Origin: Cristatella mucedo
Lineage: Eukaryota > Bryozoa > Phylactolaemata > Cristatellidae
Assembly (NCBI GenBank): GCA_009760855.2
Contig: WPIO01000148.1
Coordinates: forward strand, 577,501-641,500
Length of the DNA stretch: 64,000 nt
Reading direction: 5' to 3'
A program made the translations under genes and the position numbers. Every line of letters starts with the position of its first letter. Within the stretch, counting starts at the first letter, position 1. Of the stretch, positions 1 through 48,234 are shown in pieces. Below the pieces are notes generated by a model. That model had not been told where the DNA came from. It ran no database searches and saw nothing but the letters and a program-made list of their open reading frames with translations.

Positions 1-639
1 CATAGAATACGAAACGAAAACCGTGCGAGGCAAGCAGGAGTGGACTCATCAGTTGAGACAGAGTCAGGTGTTAAGGCCTTTCCAAGCCTCATAAAAGCCT
101 CCCTATCAAGATACTGCTGGTGTGTGCTGAAAACGTGCCAAACTATGAGGTCACAGCATTGGCAGGTTAGCTCAACTTTTGCTTCTGACTGCAAAGCTCT
201 TGTTTTTTCTGCCCAGGCTACACACCACTTGTGGTTTGGTCTTGTCAAGATGTGGTTTTTGTTTTGTGTTACGTGAGCAAACCTCGTCTCTTGACCTTCA
301 CCTGTGATGCTGCCTGTCAAGGCCCAGTCGTCGATTCCGTGTCCAACCCAGAACAGGCGTGTCACCAAACTAGCATCGAGAGCCCACCTTGAGGACTTGG
401 CCCGACGAAGCGTGCAACAGGAGTGAATTTTAGAGCACGGCAGTGCAACCTCTGCAGGCGAACCTCTGCAGTGCAACCTCCACAGGCTGCAACCTCTGTC
501 AGGCCGTCGTAAGGCAGACAACTGTTGCACAGAACTGGGAGTCGGTCAGCCAGCGAGAATCCATTCATTTAGTGGGCTTGCAACACAGCAGTCTTGCTAA
601 CCAGAGGCTAGCTACATACACATGCTTGAGCGTTTATAA

Positions 640-1000
640 CTTTGGATAGGGATACGACATCCAAGTTGGTCCATGCATTTGTGACATTCCGTCTTGACTT
701 CTGCAACTCACTGCTTACTGGCCTACCGGCTTGTGCAATCAGGCACTTACAGCTTGTGCAAAAGTCTGCAGCTAGGCTTGCCTGTCGTGAACGTCGCAGT
801 TGCCACATCATACCACTTCTCGCCGACCTGCACTGGCTGCCAGTCAAGCAACGGAGTGGCTTCAAGGTTTTGTCGCTCACTTTTAGGTCCCTTCATTCTC
901 TGGCTCCAGCCTACTTATGAGATCTACTCCCCCACCAGGCCAAGCATCGTACCACCTGCTTTTCGGAATCTAACTGTTCAGAAATTGTTTACGAGTTATA
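640..1000 (+). mobile_element. LINE-A fragment
   Basis: RT C-terminal codons (LVHAFVTFRLDFCNSLLTGL, CHIIPLLADLHWLPVKQR) with frameshifts. It ends at the (ATT)n tail of an oppositely oriented copy. Confidence 0.85.
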
Positions 1001-1004
1001 CAAA

Positions 1005-1415
1005 TAATAATACACTCGATAAAGCGCCCTCATAGAACTCAATCTCTTTCTAGGTGCTTTAAACTTGCTACAAAGGAAACACGATCGGATAGTGAGTGGT
1101 ATCATGCTTGATAAGCAACATGAATAACATGGTTAGGGGTGACATGCACAGGGTCAGCATGCAAATGTGGTTAGTGGCAGCATGCACAGTGTCAGCACGC
1201 GTAAGCACGTGAAGGACGAATCACAGGGACCCACTAAATGCTGTCCTAAATAGGTGTGTTTTTAAGTTCCTTTTAAATTTGGCCAGGTCAGGGGATGTTC
1301 TGACACAAGTCGGGAGTGAGTTCCAGGCTTTGGGAGCATACGAACTAAATGCACGGTCTCCAAAGGATTTAAGCTTTGTACGAGGTATTTCTAGACTGTT
1401 GGATTCCGAAAAGTT
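1005..1415 (-). mobile_element. LINE-A 3' fragment
   Basis: Begins with an (AAT)n tail and the terminal hairpin, reading inward to FSSYAPKAWNSLPTCVRTSP on the minus strand. Tail-to-tail with the fragment at 640-1000. Confidence 0.85.
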
Positions 1416-1929
1416 GGATTCCCAAAAGCGCACTATGAGAGCTGACCGGCAAGAGAGCCTATGTGAAAAAATTTCAGAGAGTCACAGCGGTGAAGTCGCC
1501 AATGGTTTCAGTAGCCGATGATTTGCTAGCAATCAGTAACCAACAGTTCATTTGCTACGGCATTCTTAAGTTGCCGTCCGGATGGTTCAGTAGCTGAAAT
1601 TGTATGCCAAAGCACGAATGCTTGCTGTGGAGAAGAGCTCGAGTCTTAAATACTCGGGCAGAAGAACCTGAAACCGTATCTCTTTCCAAATGGCTGAGAC
1701 GACTTACATCAGTGGCTTGCACTGTTAACACGGCTCACGGCACAGGATGCATAGTAATAATAATAATAATACTTAGCTGATATAGCACCCTAAGAAACTA
1801 AATCACTATCCATGCACTTTACAACTCGCCACGTTACTCGCCAAAGGTCCTGCCAACCAATGGGCCTGAGTGTCTTCTCGTTTGCTTTAGCATGCTGGCC
1901 TGACCACAATACTTGTTTACTTTTCCATA

Positions 1930-1963
1930 CTAGTGACAAGCATGATACCATGCTTGTCACTAG
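1930..1963. repeat. Perfect 15-bp stem hairpin
   Basis: CTAGTGACAAGCATG, loop ATAC, then CATGCTTGTCACTAG. No flanking U-run or gene context suggests a function. Confidence 0.7.
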
Positions 1964-2451
1964 CTCAATTGTCAGCTTATTGATTCTCTTGAGCACTGAA
2001 ATGTACAAATTTAAGCCAGCAAACCAAGCCAAAACAAAAAAAGACAAGTTCTGGGGCACCGAGAAAGCCAGCCGGAACAGATGAGTATCCAAGTTGCAAT
2101 TGCTTTAGCCATCGAATTTTGTATGTTGCACAATTCATCAGTTGCACCAACAACACGGTGGATAATTGGAGATGCAATGCATAGCTCCGGACCGGCAAAC
2201 ACGACTCCCGCAGGGTCCTTGCACTTCGTCATCTTGATTGCATTACAAAGGAGATTCCTGGCTGGCAGCACACTCCCTCACTGGCTTCGTTCACATGACA
2301 GGTTTAAGGCAAACAATTAACAAATCCGACCACAAATGAAGATGAGCCAAAAAATGTATTAGAGATAAAACATATACAGAAAATTAATTAAAGTGGATTC
2401 AATGTGGCGGGTCTACTCACAGTTGATTCGCAACACGAGGGGAGAGAAGTG

Positions 2452-2950
2452 AGAGAGAGAGAGAGAGAGAGAGGTGAGTGAGCGAGAGGAGAGAGAGAGA
2501 GAAGAGAGTGAGAGGAGAGTGAGAGGAGAGTGAGAGGAGAGTGAGAGGAGAGTGAGAGGAGAATGAGAGGAGAATGAGAGGAGAGTGAGAGGAGAGTGAG
2601 AGAGAGAGAGAGAGGAGAGTGAGGAGAGTGAGAGAGAGAGAGAGAGAGAGAGGGGGAGAGTGAGAGAGAAGAGAGTGAGAGAGAGAGAGGGAGAGAGAGG
2701 GGAGAGTGAGAGAGAGAGAGAGAGGAGAGTGAGAGAGGAGAGTGAGAGGGGAGAGAGAGGAGAGTGAGAGAGAGGAGAGTGAGAGAGAGGAGAGTGAGAA
2801 AGAGAAGAGAGTGAGAGAGGAGAGAGAGGAGAGTGAGAGAGGGGAGAGAGAGAGGAGAGTGAGAGAGAGAGAGGAGAGTGAGAGAGAGAAGAGAGTGAGA
2901 GAAAGGAGAGTGAGAGAGAAAGAGAGAGAGAGAGGAGAGTGGGAGACAGT
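2452..2950. repeat. (GA)n / GAGAGGAGAGTGA complex microsatellite
   Basis: About 500 bp of purine-rich repeats with period-10 to period-14 GAGAGGAGAGTGA variants. Open frames across it are repeat artefacts. Confidence 0.95.
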
Positions 2951-3171
2951 GGGAGATGGGAGGAGGGGCCAGATACTTGAGAACTCTGACTAGTTTCTGG
3001 GTGGACATCAGTGACTGCCGCCGTCGACTGAATCAAACGTCAGTACACAAGTGTTGGCAGTGTCAGCAGCGCGAAGTAATGAGCCATGGACAGGGGACAC
3101 AGGAAGAAGTACTTAGGCGGAGGGCACCGCTGAATTTTAGCCCTGCAATAAGATGCTCATACATCAAAATC

Positions 3172-3229
3172 CAGGTACTGGGTTCGAGTCCTGCTGTAGG
3201 CAACTCTTTTTGTAGGCAAGCTATTGCCG
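3172..3229 (+). mobile_element. SINE-B head fragment
   Basis: GGTACTGGGTTCGAGTCCTG contains the tRNA-like B box and is followed by a diverged GGCAACTCTTTTTGTAGGCA block. It abuts LINE-B. Confidence 0.55.
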
Positions 3230-3345
3230 CCAACGGTCTTTGAGCATAGGACTGGAACAGCTAATTTATTATCCATAGAGACCCAGAGGACACGAGAAGG
3301 CTGAAACGGGTGCAACAGTTCAGCTCGGAATGCAGGAGCCAAAAG
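3230..3345 (-). mobile_element. LINE-B fragment, 3' part (interrupted by SINE-B)
   Basis: AACGGTCTTTGAGCATAGGA and CTAATTTATTATCCATAGAG match the LINE-B copies at 10509 and 48050. The element is interrupted at 3346 and resumes near 3506. Confidence 0.75.
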
Positions 3346-3505
3346 GTTAGCTGATTTAACAGCCTCATTTGTATAGCACGAGAAGAGCCTTAACGGCTAC
3401 CACCACCACTTGCAGTAGGTAATAAAGGATCGCCCACTGCAGAACTCAAACCCACGACCTGGGTCGTGAAGAACGATCACCTAACCCCTGGGCTAAGACC
3501 CAGAG
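3346..3505 (-). mobile_element. SINE-B inserted into LINE-B
   Basis: TTAGCTGATTTAACAGCCTC (tail), AGAGCCTTAACGGCTACCAC, and B box CAAACCCACGACCTGGGTCG. LINE-B sequence resumes on the far side. Confidence 0.85.
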
Positions 3506-3790
3506 GCAAGCAATGGCAGCCGGCCTTTTGGATCAGTGTGAGAACTTTACTCTGTATCAGTTGATCAACCAGGAGCTATGGCAGCTCCTTCAGCAAAGGA
3601 TACGCATAGCTAAACCTATGGCATTTTTTTACTGGCCTTGCAGTCATATTAAGGGTGGCTCATGTGGGTTAAGAACATAAAGACCAAGAGGCCATATTCA
3701 CCACCAGCAACAATGGTAATGGCTTAACAGCATTTTTCGGCAGCCCTGCCAATGTTCCAGCCTAGCTTAGAAAAAACTAACCGAGCATCT
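3506..3790 (-). mobile_element. LINE-B fragment, 5' part
   Basis: GATCAGTGTGAGAACTTTAC and CAGGAGCTATGGCAGCTCCT correspond to the HKARHGLAP and LLKELGWLP codons of the better copy at 10450-11185. Confidence 0.72.
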
Positions 3791-4039
3791 TTTGAGATCT
3801 TTATCTAGCTATTTCAGCAGGTAATCCCTAATTCCAGACAGGGATCAGACATGATAACTAGCTGCGAAGGTACTTCGGAATAAAACTTACACATGTCAGG
3901 TAGCCACAGACGAGGACACCCAAGCTATGAGAACTCAAAGCAATGGTAGCGCTACAGCAATTGCAATTATTATGAGTGCAAAGTCACTCACTCCAACTTA
4001 ACGTTTAGGTTTTCTATGAGGTCGTCGGTTTTATCTTAC

Positions 4040-5102
4040 TAGAGATCTGTGCTTGGTCCACTTCTGTTGTGTTCACAATCTAAATTCTCCCACTCGCCAA
4101 AATAATCGCTGTGGGCACTATCGGCTTTCCCTTTTATGCAGATGGCACACACAGCTAGCGGTACCTGTGCTTTGACCTCTTTCTGCCTCCCAACACTTCG
4201 AAGTTTCTTTACTCCCTTGCAGAATGCTTTGCTGACATCCGAAATTGGATGGCATCAAACTTTCTCAAATTGAATGACAATAAAACCAACTTACTCTTAA
4301 TGGGCGAACCTAGCATTACATAGAAATCGGAAAAAATCTTACCCTTAAAGTGGCTCGGCCAGCATACCGTATCTTCTGTAGCATCTGTACATAATCTTTG
4401 TCCTGCTCCAAAGTGACCTTGAACTAGACAACCACATCAGCTCAGCAGTCGAGTCTACTACTTACTTTCTGTAACATTACCTTGCAAAAATTCGGGCCTG
4501 CTTAGACATGGATACCGGAGCCAAGCTGGCTCCGGTATCCTTTTTCGATACTGCATATTGACTTTTGTAACTCACTACTCGCAGGTCTTCCTACCGGTGC
4601 AAAAAGGTTCTCACAGTAGACGAAAAACTCAGCAGCTAGGCTTGTCTGTGGTGAATGCCGCAATTGCCACACTACAGCATTTCTCGCCGACCTGTACTGA
4701 ATCCCCATCAAACAGAGAGAGCATCGTCTTTAAGGTTTTGTCACTCATTTTTTGGTCCCTTTACTCTCATGCTCCAAACTACCTATCTGAACTACCTATC
4801 CATTAGGCTAGGCATTGTACTACTCGCTTTTCTTACTCGAGCCGTTTAGCTATGCCTCGAACCGACCTCAAATCCTTAAAGGGCTGTGTCGTCAGTTCGT
4901 ATGCTCACAAAGCTTGGGACTCAAGTCTGACTGAAGTCCCGACATCTCTGACTTGATATTAAAAAAGAACCTAAAAACTCACATGATCCTCACCGTATTT
5001 GCTCAGTCCGCATGAGTTTTCCTTAATGTGCTCATGTGTTTTGATGCTGAGAATGTGATCGCTAATCAATTTGCATGCTTCTGTTCAACTATATGTAAAG
5101 TG
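4040..5102 (+). mobile_element. LINE-A, degenerate copy ending in (GA)n
   Basis: A decayed RT with many frameshifts. It is recognisable from TGTGCTTGGTCCACTTCT, TGGATGGCATCAAACTTTCT and TGCAGCTAGGCTTGTCTG-like segments. Its 3' hairpin is replaced after TGTAAAGTGCC by a (GA)n tract. Confidence 0.75.
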
Positions 5103-5226
<124 letters not shown>

Positions 5227-5567
5227 CAGCTCTGCTAGGGTGCTGCTGCAGAGGCAGAGAAGTCGGCCGAGAGCAGAGCAGTAGCTTGCTTCACTCCGCA
5301 AGCCGCTCGGCACCAAGAGGCAGGCTGTCGTGCCGGATGTGCCCGAGGAGACTACACGTCGTGCCACGTCTCCGCACTTCGTGCATTCTACTCAAAACTA
5401 CAAAGTGAGCGATAGTAGCTCTCATGCAGCAAGCTGTAAAGCGCCTGGTCAGAGATTACATTCTCCTAGGGTGCCAGGCTCACGACTTATTATAATAATA
5501 ATAATTGTTACTATTATTATTATTTTATTTTTTCCGAGGTCCATAAATGAAAAAAAAGAAATGAAAA

Positions 5568-5732
5568 ATTAATTTGTATAGCACCCTAAGAGAACTCGAT
5601 CTCTGTTCAGGGCTTCACTCCAGCTCTGTTCAGGGCTTCACATATGCCACCGAGCTCGAGCCCACGATACAACACAGTCACCTAGACTTGGTCGAAGCAA
5701 GCATCCTAACCACTGAGCCATACCAACGATGA
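5568..5732 (-). mobile_element. SINE-A copy
   Basis: Tail TATAGCACCCTAAGAGAACT and head GAGCTCGAGCCCACGATA...CCTAACCACTGAGCCATA. A short internal duplication of CTCTGTTCAGGGCTTCA is present. Confidence 0.83.
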
Positions 5733-5906
5733 CCACCCCTCCCCTCCCCCTCCCCCGCCACCGGGACATTCTAGCCCAGCATCGGCGTTTTCCTCAACTG
5801 CACTATCTTGGCTTCAGGATACATGCTCTTGAAATGGCGGAGCAGTGCTCCAACCATTGGTGGGGCCGGGCCACAATGGGAGCAGGCAGACAGGCGCAGC
5901 ACGTAC

Positions 5907-28297
<22,391 letters not shown>

Positions 28298-28623
28298 CGC
28301 TCGGCGCCGGAAACACGTGCTCAGCTCTTCCAAAGCACTAATGCCATCTTCATTGGAAGGCCGGACGCGTCGCTACGTAAAGGGGCAGTTCGGGAGGCTG
28401 AGAAGCCGCGGAAAAGCTTCGTTTTTCACGGGCGGCAGGCGCGGTAGCGATGACCTTGACCGTCAGAGTTCGACCCGGCGGCGCCACGGTAATGGCGGTA
28501 ATCTCGTTTGCGGATGGTGTACATTAGCAACGCATATAGTTACTCGCCTGCTGTCGCGCCTCCGCCGGGACGGGGCCAGTCGTCGGACGCGTGATGGAAG
28601 GTCCGTCTGAGGTGGGGTAAAGG
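28298..28623. promoter_or_regulatory. Candidate bidirectional promoter, TUBGCP4 / C12orf56 homologue
   Basis: These 326 bp separate the divergent start codons, so both 5'UTRs and core promoters must fit here unless there are upstream non-coding exons. The interval is GC- and CpG-rich, with no evident TATA box and no transposon. A CACGTG E-box (28314-28319) and an ETS-like CCGGAA (28307-28312) lie just upstream of the GCP4 ATG. Their use is inference. Confidence 0.65.
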
Positions 28624-43038
<14,415 letters not shown>

Positions 43039-43294
43039 CCGCCCGGCAGCAGTGGGGACGAGCCCTGGACAGCTCCGGTCCTCGAGACTCGGCCAGTCCT
43101 GGTGCCGGATTGGAGCTACGAATTGGAGCTACGTCTGCCGCAGCTTCGTCGGCGGTTGGCGACTCTTGCAGCCCCGGCTAGCTCGGCTACAGATGCTGAT
43201 GTGCTAGCTGCAGATGCGGGCGTCGGCTAGAAGCAGACGAACACTTATCGACGGCCAGTCTTACGTGCAGCTACTGCACTATCGCCCTACGAGG

Positions 43295-43361
<67 letters not shown>

Positions 43362-44690
43362 TCCAAAAAACTCGCTGCTTGCAGCAGGTCTGCATGCTAC
43401 ACAGAAATGTCGCGTTAAGGAGCACACAGCTCACAACAGAGCTGTCCCTGTCAAATATTGTTTCGTGCTTCTTACGTTTGACTATGCGGCTACTGCTCTT
43501 TTCAAACCTGTGATCTAGCCGACGAGGGGCCGACTCCCGTCCCTACGAGAGTCTGCTCTCCCTCAGCAATATTGTTTCTGTTGTATTTGGTTCGTGACTG
43601 TAATCATTCCCAGTCTCCCATTTCGGAGACTCGTGTTGACAAGACTCGAGATACTCGACGAAGGCGGAGCTTCTTCATTTAGTTGCCTTAGTTCGGCACC
43701 GCGTTTCGATGTTGTTTCCCACATGTGCGTACGATGAATGTTCACTGGGACTTGTTGACACGCTTCGCCGGTCGGCACCGAGACATGCGACGTGACGACC
43801 TCGTTCGGCTTGGCCGTTCTCCCTGCCGACGTCAGCACTGCTCAGCTAGCGGTTACTGCCGTTCCCGAAACGATGGCTAAAAAGCAGCGTGCCCAATGTC
43901 TGCTGGCCTACCGCAGCTTTGCCTTTGTAGCTCTTCAGGGAAGGGGAAGGGGGCTAAACCTGGACGTTGATGGGTTGTCGAAGCACAAGATCAAGACCTT
44001 CGTGTCGAAATCTGTTCTGAAAGGCCCGTTAGCCCATCTGTAAATATGTGTCGCCTTAACTGATGCTTTTTGTTGTTGCTCTTCACTCTAACTGCTAGCT
44101 TAATCCTTAGAACTTGTTGAGAGAGCTGGAAGCTTCACCAGTCGGAAATCCGGTTTGACATCGTCTAAAAGTTCCTTTTCCTGACAGTAAACAGAAGTGT
44201 TTAGCCCCCTCCTCATTTTGATAGCCTAAATATATGCACCGAATGTGGTCCGTCAACAACAAGAACGAAAAGCCATCCTCCCCCTGTGGATACCGACTAA
44301 GATTCGATCAGATTCCGAATCCTCCCACACACAAACCCACACACTCACACAAGCTCTCTAACTCCATCTAAAAGAGTTGGTTACTCCTACTGGAGAAACA
44401 GACAGCATGGACCAGCGAGCCCTCCGACAAGTAGGTTCGAGGTCATAAACAGCTCGGTTCATAAATCTACGATTCGGCTCCACAGTGAACTGTGCTAAAG
44501 CAAACACGAACCACCTAATAAGACTCAGTGCCAGCACTCGTGGGCGACCTGGTTCTTCGAGCAGTACAACCGTAGGTCGTTGATGTTAGACATTCCGCGA
44601 TTTGACATTAAAAAGAGAAGAAGCTGAATCGTCTGTAAATAGTTTTCCACAGTGTTTGCTCCATTCATGAGAAATGTCTTTCGCGTGCTA
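43039..44690. other. Downstream flank of C12orf56, no gene recognised
   Basis: Presumably the 3'UTR then intergenic DNA. It has a (CT)n tract but no AATAAA close to the stop. An 83-codon plus-strand frame (43792-44043) overlaps a 91-codon minus-strand frame. Neither resembles a family I know, and neither has splice or context support. Confidence 0.5.
43299..43358. repeat. (CT)n tract downstream of C12orf56
   Basis: Pure CT about 260 bp after the C12orf56 stop codon, possibly in the 3'UTR. Confidence 0.95.
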
Positions 44691-44764
44691 GTGCATGCTG
44701 CCACTGAGAATTCTACCACCGACCAATTGATATGCTTTAAAAGTGTCTAGAAAGAGATTCGGTG
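44690..44764 (+). mobile_element. LINE-A 3' fragment
   Basis: AGTGCATGCTGCCACTGAGA and a decayed hairpin (AAAGTGTCTAGAAAGAGATT), next to LINE-B. Confidence 0.6.
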
Positions 44765-45110
44765 CTCTTGTAGTATAATGCATGTCTCTCAGTCTGTAAC
44801 TCCACAAAGACTAAATGGATGCTACGATTGAGAGTTTTCTACTGCACACCCAATGCCTAAGTCGCTTTCGGTACGCATACGGCAGTAACAGACTTCATCT
44901 CACATAGCGAAGAGGAATTGAGAAGCATTGCTGAGTCAGGAGAGCAGTGGCGGTAGTGAGTGGCATGAACGTAGCAACTCAGAACGACTGGAAACGATGC
45001 GCCACAGTCAGCAGGAGCAGGAGAGTCGATGTCGTCGTCTTAAGAATTGCGGAAGTGCGTTTCGAAGTCGAGGACCTTCGGAGCAAAAGCGTGTGTCATC
45101 AGCGGCCTTT
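44765..45110 (-). mobile_element. LINE-B 3' fragment
   Basis: TCAGTCTGTAACTCCACAAA, CGCTTTCGGTACGCATACGG and CACATAGCGAAGAGGAAT, the LINE-B 3' region. Confidence 0.82.
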
Positions 45111-45559
45111 CAAACGGTAATTTCCCCATTTTGAAAAAGACTGAATCTTCGCCTCAGCTCGTACTCGTAGTCGCTCGAAACGCTCACTGAACGTGAAACG
45201 GAAGCAAGCCAAAGCATCCAGATTATGACGGATACCCATTGCCTTAATTGTAATGGCCAGGAACCGATTACACGACAAAAGCCGACGCCGTGCAATTCCG
45301 GAGTCCAGGCCACGGCATATGAGCCGATCTTCTGAGCTCTCCGCCTCTGAACCGTTGCAATATGCCATGGTCGCTTTCATGCCGCCTGAGGTGCATCCGT
45401 CGAATAGAGACTTCTCTACGCAACGGATGCTGACTTGTTTTGTTGAGGTAGGGGGCGCTTTCCTTTGCTGCCACGTTCCGCCGCTGTCGGCGTACCTGGC
45501 GTGCATTAGTGCGGCATTGACTAGTCTTTGGCCGCGATACTGTGGGCGTGTCATCGCCG

Positions 45560-45675
45560 TCACGTGATTCCGCCCCCCCCCCCGCCACCCAGCTGACGTT
45601 GCCGGCAGGCGACGCGTTCCTTGCCGCGCAATTCACTCTCTGCCTGTGCGTCGGTCTGCACGCACGCTATCCACT

Positions 45676-45740
<65 letters not shown>

Positions 45741-46015
45741 ACCACGTGCTCCGGAGCAGCACGCACGACGGCTGCTAGATCACATAATACAGCCGTCGTT
45801 GACAGCGCCACGACTCGCCTGTGGGGGGGCTTCGCTCTCCGTCGCGCCGCCATCGCGCGCCCACGAGCCCCTACAACGCAAGGTTCAGGCGTCGCCAGTA
45901 TTCGTCGCACGTAGGCTGAGACTGGCGCCAATACGAGCGCCGCGTTTGCGGCCTGAGTTCTGTCCGGACGTGGAAGCCGCGCACAGCGTTTGCTACATTC
46001 GGTGTCGGAACTGTT
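45560..46015. repeat. GC-rich dispersed repeat, copy 1
   Basis: Shares CACGTGATTCCGCC, TCTGCCTGTGCGTCG, the CTCCGGAGC block, CAGCCGTCGT and TGGGGG(GG)CTTCGCTC in the same order with 62072-62640. A (CT)n tract has expanded within it at about 45677-45738. Origin unknown. Confidence 0.65.
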
Positions 46016-46521
46016 AGACCACCGTTCGAGAATCCTTAGCAGTCATCGCGTATTAGTCTCATTGCTTGTGCGACTATATTTTAGCGTTTGAACGCCGAAG
46101 TAGCTACCTACTCTGCCGCACTCCAGCAGTCGGGAAAATGCCCAGTTGAACATTTTTCAAGTCGCGCTTAGCCAAAATTTAGCAAATTGACAAAAAATAT
46201 ATTTCAGACCGTAACCGTTGGTCAATGCAGTATTGAGCGCCTAAATGCGGAAGTAGCTGCCGGCTCTTTGAAAATGTGGAATTCGAATGACGAGTCAACT
46301 CAGAAAATTATACGAATAATGATGCACAACCAAGAAAATATTAATCGTACGGCGATTTGATATGGTGTAAAATGTATGCGAATTCAGAATAATTCCTCAT
46401 TCCAAAGAGTTCGCGAAGGATCGCTCGTAGCCGAGTTGCATACAACAGAACAGCCGTCGTACTTTAGAGTGTAAACACCCTAGAGGCCGAGGCATACGTC
46501 GACGTCCGAAGCCAATGCTTA

Positions 46522-46549
46522 TATATAGAATATATATATATATATATAT
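46522..46549. repeat. (AT)n tract at SINE-A tail
   Basis: TATATA run ending in the TATAATTTTTTG tail of the neighbouring SINE-A. Confidence 0.88.
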
Positions 46550-46706
46550 AATTTTTTGTATAGCACCATAAGAAAACTGAATCTCCATTCAGGATCTTCA
46601 CGTACGTTACAGGGCTTGAGCATACTAGCTCGGCTAGCATATACATTCACCTTGGCCTACCTTGGTTTGAGGCGTATACCTTAATCACTGGGCTAAACCG
46701 GCGGGG
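46548..46706 (-). mobile_element. SINE-A copy next to an (AT)n tract
   Basis: Tail TATAGCACCATAAGAAAACT, diverged B box, head TTAATCACTGGGCTAAACCG. (AT)n at 46522-46548 abuts the tail. Confidence 0.78.
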
Positions 46707-46884
46707 CATTAGAATATCTACCGTAAACGTCGTTGCTGACCTGCAGTCTGCTGACAGTATTGCCGAGACTGCTACGAAGAACGGAACTTCGCAAGTGCAC
46801 TCGCTACGCCAGCAGGCTTGAACTCACTATCGTCCATCAAGGATATGTCGTGGCAATAAGGAAACGCCAAGGGCGATAAGGGGA

Positions 46885-47660
46885 TAATAATAATAATGCA
46901 CTTGATAAAGCGCCCTCAGAGAACTCAATCTCTCTCTAGGTGCTTTACATTTGCTGCAAAAGGAAATGCAATTGAATGGTGAGTAAAATCGTGCTAGATA
47001 AACAAGCAAAATGAATAATATGGTTAGGGGTGACATGCACAGGGTCAGCATGCAAATGTGGTTGGTGGCAGCATGCACAGTGTCAGCACGCATAAGCACA
47101 TCAAGGACGAATCACAGGGACCCACTACATACTGTCATAAATTGGTGTTTTTAAATTCTTTTAAAATCTGGTCAGGTCATGGAATGTTCTGACGCAGGTC
47201 GAGAGGGAGTTCCAGGCTTTGGGAGCATATGAACTAAATGCCCGGTCTCCAAAGGATTTGAGATTTGTACGGGGTATTTGTAGACTGTTGGATTCCGAAA
47301 AGCGGGTGGTACGATGCTTGGCCTGGTGGGGGAGTAGATCTGAGATAGGCTGGAGCCAAAGAATGAAGTGACCTAAAAGTGAGCGACAAAACCTCGAAGT
47401 CAATCCGTTGCTTGACTGGTAGCCAGTGCAGGTCGGCGGGAAGTGGTGTGATGTGGCAACTGCGACGATCATGACAGACAAGCCTAGCTGCAGAGTTTTG
47501 CACCAGCTGCAATCGCCTGATCGCACATGCCGGTAGGCCAGCGAGCAGTGAGTTGCAGAAGTCGAGACGGGGTGTCACGAATGCATGGACCAACTTAGAT
47601 GTGGTATCTTTATTCTTATATAGCCTTATCCTTACAAGCCCGAATTTTAGCAATGTTATG
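46885..47660 (-). mobile_element. LINE-A copy
   Basis: (AAT)n tail, hairpin, 3'UTR and RT codons (KLVHAFVTPRLDFCNSLLAG, CHITPLPADLHWLPVKQRID) back to ACAAGCCCGAATTTTAGC, where it is truncated. Confidence 0.88.
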
Positions 47661-47721
47661 AAGGTGACCAGCGTAGCAGCGAAGGTGCAGGCCGAAGGTG
47701 AAGATCCACGTGTTGAAATCG

Positions 47722-48160
47722 GGAATGTAATGTATCTCCGTCTGTAACTTCACAAAGTCATAAAGACCATGTGGGTGTTACGCAAGAGAGTTTTGTATAG
47801 CGCACTCACAGCCTAAGCGGCTTTCGGTACGCATTCGGCAGCCAACAGACTTCGTCTCACGAAACAAAGAGAATGTGGGAAGCATAGCAGAGTCAGGAAA
47901 GCAGTTGTAGGTAGTGAGTAGCATGGAAGTAGCAGCTCAGGACCGCTGAAAAGGATATGCCATAGTCGGCAGTACGAGAGTAGTTGTCGTTTCGTAAGAA
48001 TTGTGTAAGCGAGTTCCACAGTCTAGGACCTGCAGAGCTAAAGCTTCTGTCACCAACGGTCTTTAAGCAGAGGAATGGGACAGCTAATTTATTGTCCACA
48101 CAGAACCTGAGGGCGCGAACAGGCTGAAACTGATGCAGCAGTTCAGCTAGGTACGAGCCA
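47722..48160 (-). mobile_element. LINE-B 3' copy
   Basis: GGGAATGTAATGTATCTCCG tail, TGTAACTTCACAAAGTCATA, then RT codons (VGDRSFSSAGPRLWNSLTQF) to about 48160. Adjacent to LINE-A copies on both sides. Confidence 0.87.
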
Positions 48161-48234
48161 CATATACGTCTTGAGAAGCGAGAGATTATGATTTAGAAGA
48201 GAATAGCAGTACCATCTTTTAATCCGACGTACCT

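Noticed and set aside
640-1415. Twin-priming (5' inversion) of a single LINE-A
   Set aside because: In a 5' inversion the inverted part lies upstream of the 3' part. Here it lies beyond the tail, so two tail-to-tail copies fit better.
2388-3036. Two overlapping frames of about 206 codons on the minus strand with SLSLS/HSPLS repeats
   Set aside because: Microsatellite translation; no codon or conservation signal outside the repeat.
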